Assembly: GCA_902593945.1 (NCBI GenBank)
Contig: CACJKA010000003.1
Coordinates: 53,864-117,863 of the forward strand
DNA length: 64,000 bases
Direction: 5' to 3'
Source of the DNA: an uncultured Candidatus Poseidoniales archaeon
GTDB lineage: Archaea; Thermoplasmatota; Poseidoniia; Poseidoniales; Thalassarchaeaceae
Part shown: in pieces, positions 1-8,446 of the stretch
Layout of the letters: each line of letters begins with the position of its first letter
Position numbering within the stretch: the stretch's first letter is position 1
The notes under the pieces: model-generated
The model's database searches: none
What the model was told of the DNA's origin: nothing
The model's input: the letters and a program-made list of their open reading frames with translations, nothing else
Position numbers and translations under genes: made by a program

Positions 1-2637
1 AGTAAGAGATTCTACATTCAACTCTTCAGCTAATATTTCATGGAACTCAGAAATATCCGGCCCTCCTACAATCCAACCTGATTTACAAGGTAGTCTCTGT
101 CTTCTGCCTGCCTCAACCCTAACTCTTCTTCCAGTTTCGGCTAGCTTCCTTACTAGAGCCATTTCTTGTTCGAGAACCCAGTTCTGAGGGGGTAATGACC
201 TCTCTACCAAATTAGAACCAACAGGCCAATCTGCAAGATGAACTGAATGCCCAGTCAGATCTCTATGAATCTGATCGGGTATGAATGGAGAAACTGGTGC
301 CATCAATCTACAGACTGTAAGCAATACTTCGTGTAAAGTATGTTGACAAGATCTTTTATCGTTACTTTGATCTTCATTCCAGAGTCTTCTTCTAGATCTT
401 CTTACATACCAATTTGATAAGTCATTGATTACAAAATTTTCTAGTTCTCTACCTGCTTTATGAAAATCCCAGGAAACGAAGTTCTCATGATAATTTTCAG
501 CAACAGTTGTCATTCTTGAGAGAATCCATTTGTCTAAGTGACTTCTTTCTTTTATGTTCACAAAACTTTCTTTGTCTTCTGGATCAAAATTATCCAAAGA
601 AGCATAATCTGAATAGAACTTATGTACATTCCATAGAGTAAGGAACATTTTAGCATACGATTCCCTAACTCCATTTGGATCAAAGTTTGTTGGAGTCCAT
701 GGTGCACTCTGTGTCATCATATACCATCTGATAGAATCAGAACCCTCTTTGTTAAAATGATCCCACGGATTTACTACATTTCCTCTCGACTTACTCATTT
801 TTTTACCATCCTTGTCTAATATATGGCCTAAAGAAAGACATCTTTTGTAAGCTACATTATCGAAAACTGTTGTCGAAACAGCAAGTAATGAATAGAACCA
901 ACCTCGAGTTTGATCTACAGCTTCGCAAATATAATCTACTGGGAATACACTCTCGAACTTTTCTTTATTTTCGAATGGATAATGCCATTGAGCGAAAGAT
1001 GCACAACCTGAATCAAACCAACAATCCATTACGTAAGGCTCTCTAACCATTTCACCAGAACAATTTGGATCGCTACAATTTAGTTTCACATCATCGACAT
1101 AAGGTCGATGTAGTTCTGGAGGTGCCGGTGAATCTTCTGTTTTCATGGATATCATTTCTTCAACACTTCCAACACAATACTCACTATTACAATCATTGCA
1201 AATCCAAACAGGAATCGGTGTACCCCAATATCTTTCACGACTAATAGCCCAATCTTTGATATTGGATAGCCATTCACCCATTCTTTTTGTTCCAGTCCAT
1301 TCTGGTGCCCATTCAACTTCAGAATTATGTTGAATAATTTGATCTTTAACTGCAGTCATTTTTACGAACCAACTATCCATTGCATAATACAACAAAGGGT
1401 GATCAGTTCTCCAACAATGTGGGTAATCATGAGTGTAGATATGTTCACGGTATAGTTTTCCACCTGATTCTAGAAGGTCAATAATATCTGAGTCGCATTC
1501 TTTAACATATCTCCCATCTAATTTTTCGTGGGTCCCTTTGATAAATTTACCATCTATTCCAACAGTATGTTGCGCCGGAAAACCTTCTTTCATACCCAAA
1601 TTATAGTCATCTTCACCATACATTACTGCGGTGTGAACTACTCCTGTACCATCGCTTGTAGTTACAAAATCTGCTCCAACTACTGTCCATGCGTTAGAAT
1701 TACTGCCATCAACAGCACCAGGAAATAATGGTTCGTAAGACTTACCTATCAATTCGGATCCAGAAAATTCTTCTAAAACTTCCATTTTATGTCTAAGGAC
1801 ATTCCCTAGAAGATCTTTCGCTAGAATTAGTTCCTCACCTAATTCTGCTCCCCCTCTTCCCTCCCAAGAATTAGATGATTCAGCAGTTATTTTGACCCGA
1901 CAATATACTACATCAGGGCCTACGGCTAAGCCTACATTCCCCGGTAATGTCCAAGGTGTTGTGGTCCAAGCTAAAATAGATGAATTTGAATCACTTAGTT
2001 TAAATTTAATGAAGACCGCAGGTTCTGAAACTTCTTTGTAACCTTGAGCAACTTCATGACTAGAATAACTTGTTCCAGTTTGAGGGCAGTAAGGTAGAAC
2101 TTTATGCCCTCTAAAAAGAAGGCCTTTTTCGAACATTTGTTTCAAAGACCACCATGCCGATTCAATGTAATCATCATGCAAGGTTACATATGGATCATCC
2201 ATATCAACCCAGAAACCCATCCTTTCAGTCATTTCTCTCCAAGCCTGTTCATAAGTCCAAACACTCTCTTTACATTTCTGATTGAATGCTTCCATCCCAA
2301 AATTTTCTATTGCATCATTAGACATTAAGTCAAGTTGCTTTTGCACCTCAATTTCAACCGGTAGACCATGAGTATCCCAACCAGCTTTCCTTTCGACAAT
2401 ATGTCCTTCCATTGTTTTCCACCTACATACCATGTCCTTGTAAAGTCTGGAAATCACATGATGAATTCCAGGTTTTCCATTTGCGGTAGGGGGTCCTTCA
2501 AGAAATGTAAATGGTGATTGTTTTGATCTCCTGTTTTCAATCGAATGAACAAATGTTTTTTCTTCATTCCATAATTCAATCAATGAAGTCTCAAGAGCTA
2601 CTGGGTCTAGATTTCCAGCCGCCTTCGGTACGGTCAT
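1..2637 (-). CDS. ileS: Isoleucyl-tRNA synthetase, 3' end cut by window edge
   Basis: Charges tRNA-Ile with isoleucine in the cytoplasm; class I synthetase. It is absent from the ORF track because it runs off the window; I read it on the reverse strand as an open frame of 879 codons from the ATG at 2637. The N-terminus carries the HIGH-type motif as 'PTANGKPGIHHV' at about residues 42-53. The editing domain follows with 'TTTPWTLPGN', then a Cys zinc site ('ICNDCNSEYC', 'NCSDPNCSGE'), then 'DGKKMSKSRGN', the KMSKS loop. The family is about 1,000-1,080 residues, so roughly 150-200 C-terminal residues lie outside. It is divergent from the next gene, with about 100 bases between them. Family call is firm; Ile rather than Val rests on overall similarity recalled from the family. 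Confidence 0.95.
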   Translation of the reverse strand, partial: MTVPKAAGNLDPVALETSLIELWNEEKTFVHSIENRRSKQSPFTFLEGPPTANGKPGIHHVISRLYKDMVCRWKTMEGHIVERKAGWDTHGLPVEIEVQKQLDLMSNDAIENFGMEAFNQKCKESVWTYEQAWREMTERMGFWVDMDDPYVTLHDDYIESAWWSLKQMFEKGLLFRGHKVLPYCPQTGTSYSSHEVAQGYKEVSEPAVFIKFKLSDSNSSILAWTTTPWTLPGNVGLAVGPDVVYCRVKITAESSNSWEGRGGAELGEELILAKDLLGNVLRHKMEVLEEFSGSELIGKSYEPLFPGAVDGSNSNAWTVVGADFVTTSDGTGVVHTAVMYGEDDYNLGMKEGFPAQHTVGIDGKFIKGTHEKLDGRYVKECDSDIIDLLESGGKLYREHIYTHDYPHCWRTDHPLLYYAMDSWFVKMTAVKDQIIQHNSEVEWAPEWTGTKRMGEWLSNIKDWAISRERYWGTPIPVWICNDCNSEYCVGSVEEMISMKTEDSPAPPELHRPYVDDVKLNCSDPNCSGEMVREPYVMDCWFDSGCASFAQWHYPFENKEKFESVFPVDYICEAVDQTRGWFYSLLAVSTTVFDNVAYKRCLSLGHILDKDGKKMSKSRGNVVNPWDHFNKEGSDSIRWYMMTQSAPWTPTNFDPNGVRESYAKMFLTLWNVHKFYSDYASLDNFDPEDKESFVNIKERSHLDKWILSRMTTVAENYHENFVSWDFHKAGRELENFVINDLSNWYVRRSRRRLWNEDQSNDKRSCQHTLHEVLLTVCRLMAPVSPFIPDQIHRDLTGHSVHLADWPVGSNLVERSLPPQNWVLEQEMALVRKLAETGRRVRVEAGRRQRLPCKSGWIVGGPDISEFHEILAEELNVESLT

Positions 2638-2741
2638 ATCTACGCCGACAGTAGATGCTTTCTTGAACGTGACTAATCGGAAAAAAGTAGATTAGGAAAT
2701 AACCACGACTTCAAAAGGTATAACCTCGTGCGTTTAATTAT

Positions 2742-3392
2742 ATGTCAGAGTCGATATCAATAGATATTGGAGGAATGACCTGCGATGGTTGTTCAGGTAA
2801 AGTGAAAAAAGCTCTCGAAAGTATTACTGGAGTGATTTCTGCCGAAGTTTCTCATGAATCTGGAGTAGCAGTAATTGAACACAAAAAAGTATCAAAAGAA
2901 GTATTGATTTCCAGCATTAAATCAACTGGCTACACTGTTGATGGAAAGGGTGAAGATTTCCATTGGAGGGATGGAAGTGTTTGGAAACAATCTGCTCATA
3001 ATACCAAGTGGTGTTTGATAGGCTGTAGTATTGGTGATTTTGGTACAATTGCTGCATTCCAATCAATCGCTTATCTTGATGCTCTTGGCTGGTCTGCAAT
3101 GTCGATTATGATGCTTGCAATGTTCAATGGAATCATGACCTCAATCGCACTTGAGACCTTCATCTTAATCAAACAGATGGGGGGGATTAGAGAAGCATTC
3201 AGAGTAGCTATTGGAATGTCTCTTATTTCGATGATAGCGATGGAATCCTCGATGAATGCTACAGATATTCTAATCATGGGAGAGCCTACATTGACATGGT
3301 GGGTAATTCCGATTATGTTGTTCGTAGGATTCATTACTCCATGGCCATACAACTATTGGCGTCTAAAGAAGTATGGAGTTTCATGCCATTAA
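2742..3392 (+). CDS. Heavy-metal-associated (HMA) domain fused to DUF4396 membrane domain
   Basis: The first 70 residues are an HMA domain with the metal-binding 'GMTCDGC' loop at about residues 11-17, the CxxC form used by copper and mercury chaperones and P-type ATPase N-termini. The rest (about 85-216) is hydrophobic with four probable membrane helices and the 'SAHNTKWCLIGCSIGDFG' pattern that I recognise as DUF4396. The function of DUF4396 is not established; fusion to HMA suggests handling of a soft metal, probably copper, at the membrane (inference). The ATG follows an AT-rich leader. The downstream nadE start is 14 bases after the stop, so the two may be co-transcribed although the functions look unrelated. 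Confidence 0.75.
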   Translation: MSESISIDIGGMTCDGCSGKVKKALESITGVISAEVSHESGVAVIEHKKVSKEVLISSIKSTGYTVDGKGEDFHWRDGSVWKQSAHNTKWCLIGCSIGDFGTIAAFQSIAYLDALGWSAMSIMMLAMFNGIMTSIALETFILIKQMGGIREAFRVAIGMSLISMIAMESSMNATDILIMGEPTLTWWVIPIMLFVGFITPWPYNYWRLKKYGVSCH

Positions 3393-3406
3393 GTGAGAGG
3401 ATAATT

Positions 3407-4180
3407 ATGAGCGATTGGGATTACTTAGCTGAAGATATCTCAAATTGGATTTTGAAATATGCTGAACAAAATAATATTTCGACTCTAGTAGTTGGAGTTT
3501 CAGGAGGTATTGATTCAGCAGTAACATCAACTCTTTGCGCAAAAACTGGAATTAACACAATCGTAATTAATATGCCGATTAATCAAGCTGTGTCTCAATA
3601 TGATCTTTCAAATCAACATATTGAATGGTTGACTTCAAAGTGGAGTAATGTAGAAAGTCATATTATTGATTTAACAGAGACTTACGAAGTTTTCCATTCC
3701 AAATTAAACGATTTTAATGTTTCAGAGCTTTCAATGGCTAATACTAGAGCCAGACTTAGAATGGCAACTCTTTATGCTTTAGCAGGTTCAAATAATGGTA
3801 TCGTTGTAGGCACAGGAAATAAGGTTGAAGACTTTGGAGTAGGATTTTTCACCAAATATGGAGATGGCGGGGTAGATATCTCGCCTATAGCGGATCTTTA
3901 CAAATCAGAAGTATATTCATTAGCGGAATCCTTACAGATAATCCAATCTATTCAAGATGCTCCTCCGACGGATGGGCTTTGGAGTGATGGAAGAACTGAC
4001 GAAGATCAGATAGGTGCTACATATGAAGAATTAGAATGGGCGATGAATGAAATTGAAAACCCATTACCTGAGAAAATGCAGAACGAGAGGCTCGCAGAAG
4101 TAATGAGAATATATTTGAAATTTAATCGAACGAATTCCCATAAAATGAAACCCATTCCTATTTTCAAGTTCAATCGTTAG
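3407..4180 (+). CDS. nadE: NH3-dependent NAD+ synthetase
   Basis: Catalyses the last step of NAD synthesis, amidation of deamido-NAD with ATP and ammonia. The PP-loop 'GVSGGIDSAV' is near residues 29-38, and 'GTGNKVEDFGVGFFTKYGDGGVD' signature residues follow around 135-157. At about 257 residues it matches the short ammonia-dependent form and has no glutaminase domain. The track opens the frame at 3296 inside the previous gene; I prefer the ATG at 3407 because it starts with the typical 'DWDYLAEDISNWI' helix and has a 'gagagg' purine run just upstream. nadM, the adenylyltransferase before it in the pathway, is elsewhere in this window at 29738. Confidence 0.92.
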   Translation: MSDWDYLAEDISNWILKYAEQNNISTLVVGVSGGIDSAVTSTLCAKTGINTIVINMPINQAVSQYDLSNQHIEWLTSKWSNVESHIIDLTETYEVFHSKLNDFNVSELSMANTRARLRMATLYALAGSNNGIVVGTGNKVEDFGVGFFTKYGDGGVDISPIADLYKSEVYSLAESLQIIQSIQDAPPTDGLWSDGRTDEDQIGATYEELEWAMNEIENPLPEKMQNERLAEVMRIYLKFNRTNSHKMKPIPIFKFNR

Positions 4181-4211
4181 ATTAAAGAACAAATGATTCT
4201 ATCACTCTAAT

Positions 4212-4736
4212 ATGGAATCATCCATCGGATATGCTGATAGCGGCCATAAAATGGCAGTAGAGTTTGATAGAAAAATAATTATTTATTGGTGGATGACTAC
4301 TAACTTAACGCTCCTTTCAACATTAATTGGAATACCTTTGATGATATTCTGGCTACCATTTGGATGGATTATTCATCAAAAACAGTATGAACATATGTCG
4401 GCTGCTCTAACTGATCGTTCAGTAAATATGCGTATGGGATGGCTTTTCAAGAAACAGCAGAACATACCTCTAGACAAACTAACAGATGTTTCAATTCATG
4501 AGGGACCAATACTCAATGCATTTGGTGTTGTTAGAATGCAATTTGAAACTGCAGGAGCCGCTCCATTCATTTTGACAGGGGTAAAAAATTCTGAAAAATT
4601 CCGCGATTTGGTATTGGAGCAGAGAGATTCTTTAGTCTCTAACCCAATAGTCAATAATTCAAATCTAGGTTCCGAGGATGTCTTTGTTGAAATTAGAGAT
4701 TTATTGAAAAGTATTGATTCTAAACTTAGTGAATAA
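4212..4736 (+). CDS. Membrane protein with bacterial-type PH (bPH2/DUF304) domain
   Basis: About 174 residues. Two adjoining membrane helices near residues 25-57 are followed by a PH-like beta domain containing 'LTDRSVNMRMGWLFKKQQNIPLDK' and 'TDVSIHEGPILNAFGV', typical of the YdbS/YdbT DUF304 family. The C-terminal 30 residues look like a short helix or coiled coil ('EIRDLLKSIDSKLSE'). The role of these proteins is unknown; they are probably membrane-peripheral scaffolds. It lies 31 bases after nadE and converges on the following reverse-strand gene, ending one base before that gene's stop. A second PH-type membrane protein occurs at 16534. Confidence 0.7.
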   Translation: MESSIGYADSGHKMAVEFDRKIIIYWWMTTNLTLLSTLIGIPLMIFWLPFGWIIHQKQYEHMSAALTDRSVNMRMGWLFKKQQNIPLDKLTDVSIHEGPILNAFGVVRMQFETAGAAPFILTGVKNSEKFRDLVLEQRDSLVSNPIVNNSNLGSEDVFVEIRDLLKSIDSKLSE

Positions 4737-5288
4737 TTACCAAGGAAATTTCACAGACCAAATTATTAGGTCATTTAGTATACATTGTATAGAAATCATA
4801 AATGCACCTAATATCATTAACTCTGAGCTCTGAACTCCGTCAAGATATGCGCTATAAGCCAGTAATCCTAACATTATGTTTCCAATTGAAGTCAATAATA
4901 ATGTTCCAATTACTATTATTGGAGTCCATGAATATTCATTTGATAAATGAAATGATGTGCTTTCAAGCCACAAAGCTGAAGGTATCAAGAATAGAACGTA
5001 CGCAAGTAGTAATCTTTCCATTCCTGAGCCATCAGAATCTGACCAAGGCCATCTTAGATTTTCTAATTCTAATATCTCTAGTTGGAATAAGGCAATCCAC
5101 CAGTAAATCAGGTATCCTAGGGCTGCAACAAACATAAATGGCACAATATATCTCCGCCATGATTCTGGAATTCCCCCCCATAATTTCATCGGATCCGTTG
5201 ATTTTGAAACACCGTAAACATATGATAAAAGTACAATCAAACCACTAACAATTGTAAAAATCCGTATAAAGTCTCTCGATACGTCCAT
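4737..5288 (-). CDS. Hypothetical multi-pass membrane protein
   Basis: I do not recognise a family. The 183-residue product has about five hydrophobic segments: near residues 8-25, 45-65, 85-105, 118-140 and 145-170. One loop is acidic and aromatic ('LENLRWPWSDSDGSG'). The track begins at a TTG (5306), but the ATG at 5288 gives 'MDVSRDFIRIFTIV' leading directly into the first helix and is preferred. It is convergent with the PH-domain gene and has about 85 bases between its start and the SOUL gene, which is divergent. No function can be assigned. Confidence 0.6.
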   Translation of the reverse strand: MDVSRDFIRIFTIVSGLIVLLSYVYGVSKSTDPMKLWGGIPESWRRYIVPFMFVAALGYLIYWWIALFQLEILELENLRWPWSDSDGSGMERLLLAYVLFLIPSALWLESTSFHLSNEYSWTPIIVIGTLLLTSIGNIMLGLLAYSAYLDGVQSSELMILGAFMISIQCILNDLIIWSVKFPW

Positions 5289-5373
5289 GTTTATCCTAGA
5301 AGACAATCATTCATAATGAATTGTTCATCAATGTATTACAAAGTACCAATACCAAAGACTTCTCCCAAAGTTC

Positions 5374-5931
5374 ATGGTTGAAACTTTGGAGGAGCCAAAG
5401 TATCAATTAATTAGTGATTATGAAGATTTTGAGATTCGACTCTACAGCGAAGTTATTCAAGCCCAAGTTTCTAGAGAAATCGGGGAAAATTTTACCCCTT
5501 CAAATAACTTTAGAATTTTAGCCGGATATATTTTTGGAAACAATAAATCTAACGAAAAAATTGCTATGACCTCTCCGGTGGAAATGTGGGACAATAAATC
5601 AACTATGGATATGGCATTTACTATGCCTTCAGAATATAGTTTTACGAATTTACCCGAACCTAATGACTCAAAAGTTAAAATCGTTAAGATTCCTGAGAGA
5701 TTAGTTGCAGTAAAGAGATTTTCAGGTTTTTATGGTTCTAAGAAAGTAAGCAAACTAGTCAGAAAACTGAATAAATCATTAATAGAAAGAAGTTTCAAAC
5801 CTAATGGAAGTTATATTCTAGCAGTTTATGATCCACCCACTAGGTTACCATTTCTCAGAAGGAACGAGATTTTAATCCCAGTTAAAGAAATAAGTTATTC
5901 AGAAGAAATAGGTTCAGGGGAGTTATTATGA
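5374..5931 (+). CDS. SOUL family heme-binding protein
   Basis: 185 residues covering a complete SOUL domain: 'YEDFEIRLYSEVIQAQV' at the N-terminus, 'GYIFGNNKSNEKIAMTSPV' at about 51-69, 'MAFTMPSEYS' near 83-92, and 'VAVKRFSGFYG' about 110-120. SOUL/HBP proteins of animals and plants bind tetrapyrroles; prokaryotic members are poorly studied, so heme binding is family inference. The stop overlaps the start of the TrmH-like gene in an ATGA arrangement, implying translational coupling. The coupling of a heme-type protein to an RNA methyltransferase has no obvious functional logic. Confidence 0.85.
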   Translation: MVETLEEPKYQLISDYEDFEIRLYSEVIQAQVSREIGENFTPSNNFRILAGYIFGNNKSNEKIAMTSPVEMWDNKSTMDMAFTMPSEYSFTNLPEPNDSKVKIVKIPERLVAVKRFSGFYGSKKVSKLVRKLNKSLIERSFKPNGSYILAVYDPPTRLPFLRRNEILIPVKEISYSEEIGSGELL

Positions 5932-6644
5932 GCATGCAGAGATGTGGTGAGTATGAAGTCTTGACATCTATTGAAGATGGTGACGATGTTAGTTTAATTT
6001 TAATAAAAAGAGATGCTGAGTCACCACTAATTAGTAAGATATTGAATTATGCTGATGAATTAGCGATTAAAGTTATTTATGGTTCAGAAAACGATTTATG
6101 GCGTATGTCCAGATCTACTTCAAATGGTATCCCTGACGTTCTATGTTTAGTTGGCCGCGACCCTGAATCCTCATTGAAGGAGGTACTATCCAAAGGGGGT
6201 TTAGTCTGGTTGCTTGCAGGTGCATCTTACCCAGTTAATATTGGCTTTTGCATAAGAACTGCTGAAGTCTCGGGTGCTGATGCCGTAATCATCGATGCTG
6301 AATTAAATAATCAAGAAAGAAGTGCAGCAAAACGAGCATCAATGAAGGCTCACAGATTCTTACCTGTTTTTTGGACTTCCGGCCTAGAGTCGATATTAAT
6401 GGCTAAGGGTTATGGATTTAGAATAATCTCGGTAGAAGACGTTGGCGATTCTGCTCCATGGGATATTGATATGACCGGAGATATTGTTTTAGTTGTGGGT
6501 GGAGAGAGAAACGGCATCTCTGAAAAAATTTTAGAACAGTCGGATGAAATTATTAGAATTCCAATGTCTGGTTTTGTTCCTTCGTTTAATTTACAGGCTC
6601 CATTAAGTTATGTGGCTATAGAAGCCCAGAGGCAGAGAAGTTGA
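5928..6644 (+). CDS. SpoU/TrmH family (SPOUT) RNA 2'-O-methyltransferase
   Basis: 238 residues. The catalytic SPOUT domain occupies about residues 88-238. Motif 1 is 'PVNIGFCIRTAEVSGAD', motif 2 'VLVVGGERNGIS', and motif 3 'IRIPMSGFVPSFNLQAPLSY', where the usual NVS triplet is replaced by FNL. The N-terminal 85 residues form a small substrate-binding domain. Members methylate ribose in tRNA or rRNA; the exact target cannot be read from sequence. The ATG overlaps the TGA of the SOUL gene and is preceded by 'ggggag'. About 55 bases separate it from the aconitase-X gene. Confidence 0.85.
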   Translation: MSMQRCGEYEVLTSIEDGDDVSLILIKRDAESPLISKILNYADELAIKVIYGSENDLWRMSRSTSNGIPDVLCLVGRDPESSLKEVLSKGGLVWLLAGASYPVNIGFCIRTAEVSGADAVIIDAELNNQERSAAKRASMKAHRFLPVFWTSGLESILMAKGYGFRIISVEDVGDSAPWDIDMTGDIVLVVGGERNGISEKILEQSDEIIRIPMSGFVPSFNLQAPLSYVAIEAQRQRS

Positions 6645-6700
6645 TTATTTTCTTAATTTTACCTTTATGATTTATTGAGTCTCTGTACTACCCAGTGATT

Positions 6701-8446
6701 ATGAATGTGCCAAGCGAGCTAATTTCGATGCTCGTCGGCGAACATGGTACAACTAAACAGAAAGCGGCCAGACTTGTCATAGACCTTGCATCTAGTGCGG
6801 GAGCAACTGACTTTGTCCGTTGTGAGCATTCCCACGTTTCGGGAGTAAGTGTAATTACTGGCGGGCATGGCCTTCGTCGCTTTCTTTCAGATTTAGCTGG
6901 AGACGATAGAGGAACTGTTTCAATACCTACTACTCTTAATTCAGCCGGCTGCGATAGAGAAAAAATGGAAGAGATGGAAATAGATTATCCAGACTTTTTG
7001 AAATATCAATTTGAAATAATTGATGCTTATAATAATCTCGGAATTGATGCAACCTTATCCTGCACACCTTACGACAGAGGAATTGATTTAGCAGAAGGGA
7101 TTGGTTCTTGGGCAGAGTCCAATGCAGTTTGTTTCTCTAATTCCTATACTTCTTTGATTACAAATAGAGAATCTGGGTTATCTGCGTTAGCAACAGCATT
7201 GACCGGGTGGGCCCCTCTTTGGGGGCTCCATATTGAAAAAAATCGAGTTCCTAATATTCATGTCGTAGTTGAATGTTCAATGGAGAATATTTCTGATTGG
7301 AGTGTATTAGGAGATTGGATTGGAAAGCAGATAAGACCTGAATGGAGAATGCCATGGGGGATGATGCCTCACATTTCTGGACTTCCTAAACACGCGAGTT
7401 TTGAAATGAGAAAAGCGTTGACTGCAGCAGCAGCAAATTATGGTTGTCCAATGCTTTGGGCCGATGGCCATACTGTTAAACCACCAATTATTGATAATTA
7501 TGAAGGAGAATTAGTATTTACAGAAAATGATTTACAACTCCGGTATCATGAATTATCTCCGAAAGGTATTGTTGATCTTGTAGTAATTGGTTGCCCACAA
7601 GCTAGCGTTGGAGAAGTCAGGACAACAGCATCTTATGTCCGTTCTAAGATGGAAAACGGCGAAACAATTCCCGACAAGCGCTTATGGATATTTACTAGTG
7701 GCCATAATTATGACATTCTAGAGTCTGATGGGACCATAGACTTACTAGAAGAAGCAGGTGCATTAGTATTGAAAGATACATGTCCAGAAGTAACACCGTA
7801 TAACAGAAATAAGTTTAATCATATTCTTACCAATTCTCTAAAAGCCGAACATTATTTGACTTCTGGATTGAATAAAATGCCAACGAGTGTTTCAACAATC
7901 TCTGAATGTGTAAATCATGCATTTAATCCCAATTTAATTAACAGTCCGAGGCCAACGTTAGAATCAATTAAAGTCAAACCAATGTTTTCTAATAAGGAGC
8001 ACAGAACTGGTTCCTTGGAGATAAATGGTAAGAGTATCCCCAGCCAAAAAGGATGGTCCATAGAGGGGCGTGCCCTAGTAACTGATGTCCCAATAACATA
8101 TCTTGGATACGTAAATAGGGATACTGGAGTAATTGAAGAGAGAGGGCATCCATTAGATGGTATAGCAATTGAAGATACTATTTTGATATATCCAAAAGGT
8201 TCTGGGTCAACCGTTGCTCCGTTTGTATTAATGGGGTTGATATACACCGGTAAAGGCCCTAAGGCAATAATAAATTGCGATGTTTGCCCACTAACTTTAC
8301 CTGCTGCTTCCTTGCTAAATGTCCCTTATGCTCATGGATTTGAACTAAATCCTACATTGGAAGTAAATACAGGAGACCAAGTCTCAATCAGACTTAATGA
8401 AGAAGTTGTTAGTCTTTCAGTTATATCTCGTGTAAGCGAGGATTGA
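6701..8446 (+). CDS. Fused aconitase X (large + small domains), probable phosphomevalonate dehydratase
   Basis: Residues 1 to about 430 are the AcnX large-subunit domain (old DUF521): 'SAGCDREKM', 'LSCTPYDRG', 'NAVCFSNSY', 'GCPQASVGE' and 'KDTCPEVTPY'. Residues about 450-581 are the AcnX small swivel domain (old DUF126): 'GRALVTDVPITYLGYVNRD', 'KGSGSTVAPFVL' and 'INCDVCPLTLP'. In archaea this iron-sulfur enzyme dehydrates mevalonate 5-phosphate to anhydromevalonate phosphate in the modified mevalonate pathway. Archaeal versions I know are two separate genes, so the fusion is notable. The bacterial and fungal fused forms include hydroxyproline dehydratases, so substrate is inferred from archaeal context. 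GTG 6695 is an alternative start. Confidence 0.82.
   Translation: MNVPSELISMLVGEHGTTKQKAARLVIDLASSAGATDFVRCEHSHVSGVSVITGGHGLRRFLSDLAGDDRGTVSIPTTLNSAGCDREKMEEMEIDYPDFLKYQFEIIDAYNNLGIDATLSCTPYDRGIDLAEGIGSWAESNAVCFSNSYTSLITNRESGLSALATALTGWAPLWGLHIEKNRVPNIHVVVECSMENISDWSVLGDWIGKQIRPEWRMPWGMMPHISGLPKHASFEMRKALTAAAANYGCPMLWADGHTVKPPIIDNYEGELVFTENDLQLRYHELSPKGIVDLVVIGCPQASVGEVRTTASYVRSKMENGETIPDKRLWIFTSGHNYDILESDGTIDLLEEAGALVLKDTCPEVTPYNRNKFNHILTNSLKAEHYLTSGLNKMPTSVSTISECVNHAFNPNLINSPRPTLESIKVKPMFSNKEHRTGSLEINGKSIPSQKGWSIEGRALVTDVPITYLGYVNRDTGVIEERGHPLDGIAIEDTILIYPKGSGSTVAPFVLMGLIYTGKGPKAIINCDVCPLTLPAASLLNVPYAHGFELNPTLEVNTGDQVSIRLNEEVVSLSVISRVSED

Noticed and set aside
1145-2328. Forward ORFs of 62, 66 and 74 residues at 1145, 1528 and 2104
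   Set aside because: Shadows of the reverse-strand ileS gene, which spans the whole region in one open frame.
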